The notes below the pieces were generated by a model. That model worked only from the letters and a program-made list of their open reading frames with translations, was not told the DNA's origin and ran no database searches. From positions 1 through 64,000 of the forward strand of contig NZ_JAAIVJ010000011.1 of the NCBI RefSeq assembly GCF_011008935.1: a DNA stretch of 64,000 nt, in the 5' to 3' direction. The translations under genes were made by a program, and so were the position numbers. Below are positions 62,872 through 64,000 of the stretch, piece after piece. Numbering within the stretch: the stretch's first letter is position 1; each line of letters starts with the position of its first letter. The stretch is from Tabrizicola oligotrophica (lineage in GTDB: Bacteria > Pseudomonadota > Alphaproteobacteria > Rhodobacterales > Rhodobacteraceae).

Positions 62872-62967
62872 ATGGTTCAGATGATCGTAGAGGGGTTCTG
62901 CTGGGCGGCCATGGGCGGCATGGTTATCGGCTCCGCACTGTCCGTGTGGTTCACCTACTTCCGGTAG
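62872..62967 (+). CDS. 31-residue single-membrane-segment peptide
   Basis: A short frame three bases after the recombinase stop, with AAGGAAGGAG at 62855-62864 as ribosome site. The peptide is hydrophobic from about residue 8 to 28 (GFCWAAMGGMVIGSALSVWF) and ends TYFR. It could be a small membrane regulator or toxin-like peptide. Evidence is the strong ribosome site, the tight spacing and the membrane-like composition. Confidence 0.55.
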   Translation: MVQMIVEGFCWAAMGGMVIGSALSVWFTYFR

Positions 62968-62972
62968 CTTTT

Positions 62973-63019
62973 AGATAGGTCAGCATTACTGACTCGTTGT
63001 GTCCGCCTATCTGTTTTTT
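62973..63019 (+). terminator. Branched terminator after the recombinase operon
   Basis: Outer stem AGATAGG (62973-62979) / CCTATCT (63006-63012) with an inner GTCAG/CTGAC stem, followed by GTTTTTT. The rest of the spacer to 63265 holds two TTGGGCACA direct repeats near 63097-63121 and no supportable gene. Confidence 0.65.
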
Positions 63020-63265
63020 CATGCCATGGCGCGGCCCCTCACACACCGAATGTGACATTTATGGATCACCTGTCGGACTATCTGGTTTATTGTTTGGGCA
63101 CAGTCTTGGGCACAAACAGGTGCCAGAGCGCGCGCAACCCCCAAGTATATTTGGCGGGCGTTTGCAGACGCACAAAACATAAATCCGATGCCATGAAAAA
63201 TGGGCGATTCCAAACTGTTGCTAGGCTCCCTATGTGGCTGTTGAACGCAGCCAAGAGAAACCGAA

Positions 63266-63766
63266 ATGAGCGTCAACCCCACCGCCTACCAACTCGAATG
63301 TGCCCGCATCGACGAGACCGAGGGGCCGCGCGTATTCGAGCGCGACAAGGCCTTTCTCGCAGAGCGCGGATGGACCTACCTACGACTGTCGCAAGAACAG
63401 GAGGCCGAGCGTGACGCAGAGTTCGGACGTTTCTGCACTGAGGAAGCGGAGCGGTCTATGGCGATGAAGCTGGCTATTCCCGAAGATATACTGACAGACA
63501 AGGAGGTTCTTCTCTATCGCCGCGAAGGCCCGGCGCATGGCGAAGCCGTGCTGATGGAACTGCAACGGGAAATTGCTGAACACGAGGAAGCAGCGCGCCA
63601 GCGCCGTCTCGACTATGCCGAAAGCTGGCTCTGCGGTGAAGGCAAGACGCTGGCTGATATTGATCTCAATACCGTCCCCCTGCGCGCCGTATTTATCGGG
63701 ATCAGCGCCGAAACATTGCGGGAACTTGAAGAACGCCACCTCGGGCGTATGGCGGCGATGGCATGA
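63266..63766 (+). CDS. Hypothetical protein
   Basis: A 166-residue soluble, charged protein with a probable coiled helix (LRLSQEQEAERDAEFGRFCTEEAERSMAMKLA and REIAEHEEAARQRRLDYAESW). I do not recognise it. It overlaps the next gene by four bases (ATGA), suggesting an operon. Composition and neighbourhood fit a phage- or island-derived gene. Confidence 0.6.
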   Translation: MSVNPTAYQLECARIDETEGPRVFERDKAFLAERGWTYLRLSQEQEAERDAEFGRFCTEEAERSMAMKLAIPEDILTDKEVLLYRREGPAHGEAVLMELQREIAEHEEAARQRRLDYAESWLCGEGKTLADIDLNTVPLRAVFIGISAETLRELEERHLGRMAAMA

Positions 63767-64000
63767 CCCCTTTCGACCACACCGAAGCCGTTAGCAATGT
63801 CGTTAGCGCCTCCGCACCTACCCTGTCACGGAAGGACCACGATATGACGAAGAATACCTCCAGCGCCGTATTCGACCCCGCCTTGGGCGCTATCCATGAC
63901 CTGACTGTAGCCAGCGAATTTCTCATGGTGGCGCTCCGTGCCATCACCTCGACCCAGAAGATTGAGGACAGGACGGCGCAGGAGTTCATCGATCTGACCC
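63763..64000 (+). CDS. Hypothetical protein, 3' end outside the window
   Basis: An open frame from ATG 63763 to the window end (79 residues visible), overlapping the previous stop. The visible part is helical (IHDLTVASEFLMVALRAITSTQKIEDRTAQEFIDL). A second ATG at 63844 (MTKNTSSAVF) is an alternative start. No family is recognised. Confidence 0.5.
   Translation, partial: MTPFDHTEAVSNVVSASAPTLSRKDHDMTKNTSSAVFDPALGAIHDLTVASEFLMVALRAITSTQKIEDRTAQEFIDLT

Noticed and set aside
63097-63121. TTGGGCACA direct repeats as an attachment site
   Set aside because: Only two 9-bp copies with no second site visible; not enough to call an att site.

Overview
The window looks like chromosomal DNA of a high-GC alphaproteobacterium of the Rhodobacterales (Paracoccus/Rhodobacter type). 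The pointers are a flavin-dependent thymidylate synthase (thyX), a taurine locus with a MocR-type TauR regulator and SoeABC-type sulfite dehydrogenase genes, TRAP and polyamine-type ABC transporters, and GC-rich intergenic hairpins of the kind common in that order. No rRNA, tRNA or CRISPR array was recognised. The assignment rests on gene content only.

Layout. (1) 1-2.3 kb: the 3' part of an IS66 transposase with its right end, a hairpin-ended repeat, and a low-GC PIN-like nuclease gene overlapping the end of pyrG. (2) 2.3-5 kb: pyrG, secG and an Rrf2 regulator. (3) 5-16.1 kb: a probable aromatic/N-heterocycle catabolic regulon. It has a GntR regulator, gentisate dioxygenase-like and FAH hydrolase genes, nitrilase, flavin reductase-fold protein, a NicX-like ring-cleavage enzyme, an acyl-CoA-dehydrogenase-like flavoprotein, an SRPBCC-alpha/beta-hydrolase fusion, TetR, a glutamine-synthetase-like ligase and a flavin reductase. 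Near-identical palindromes stand before both halves. (4) 16.2-24.7 kb: hemP, a polyamine-type ABC importer, a PuuB-like oxidase, LysR and glutaryl-CoA dehydrogenase. (5) 24.9-26.5 kb: nrdR-ribD. (6) 26.6-33.4 kb: amidohydrolase and MarR divergent from a TRAP transporter and a sulfatase/phosphonate monoester hydrolase. (7) 33.4-39.4 kb: hairpin repeats, a glyoxalase-fold gene, a Slam-like/TbpB-like pair, thyX with a low-GC TIR-domain gene overlapping its end, and more hairpin repeats. (8) 39.4-48.5 kb: amine catabolism (omega-aminotransferase, IclR, APC permease, aldehyde dehydrogenase, Tm-1-like protein), then a Rieske oxygenase with a BetI-like regulator. (9) 48.7-60 kb: taurine dissimilation tpa, tauR, xsc, tauE-like, ackA, soeABC. 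(10) 60-64 kb: an accessory edge with an orphan Dam-type methylase, an unknown membrane protein, a serine recombinase, a 31-residue membrane peptide and unknown genes.

How the genes work together. In the taurine block, Tpa makes sulfoacetaldehyde, Xsc splits it to acetyl phosphate and sulfite, AckA recovers ATP, and sulfite is either exported (TauE-like) or oxidised (SoeABC). Paired TauR-like boxes, 23 bp start to start in both cases, stand before tpa and before xsc. The 5-16 kb block combines two types of ring cleavage with nitrilase, amide/formyl hydrolase and amine-ligase chemistry; its substrate is not known from the sequence. The PIN-like and TIR genes each overlap the stop codon of a nucleotide-synthesis gene (pyrG, thyX) through GTGA, are much lower in GC than their neighbours, and are each followed by a copy of the same about 180-bp hairpin-ended repeat. 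This is the best candidate here for an undescribed arrangement, but the functional link is inference.
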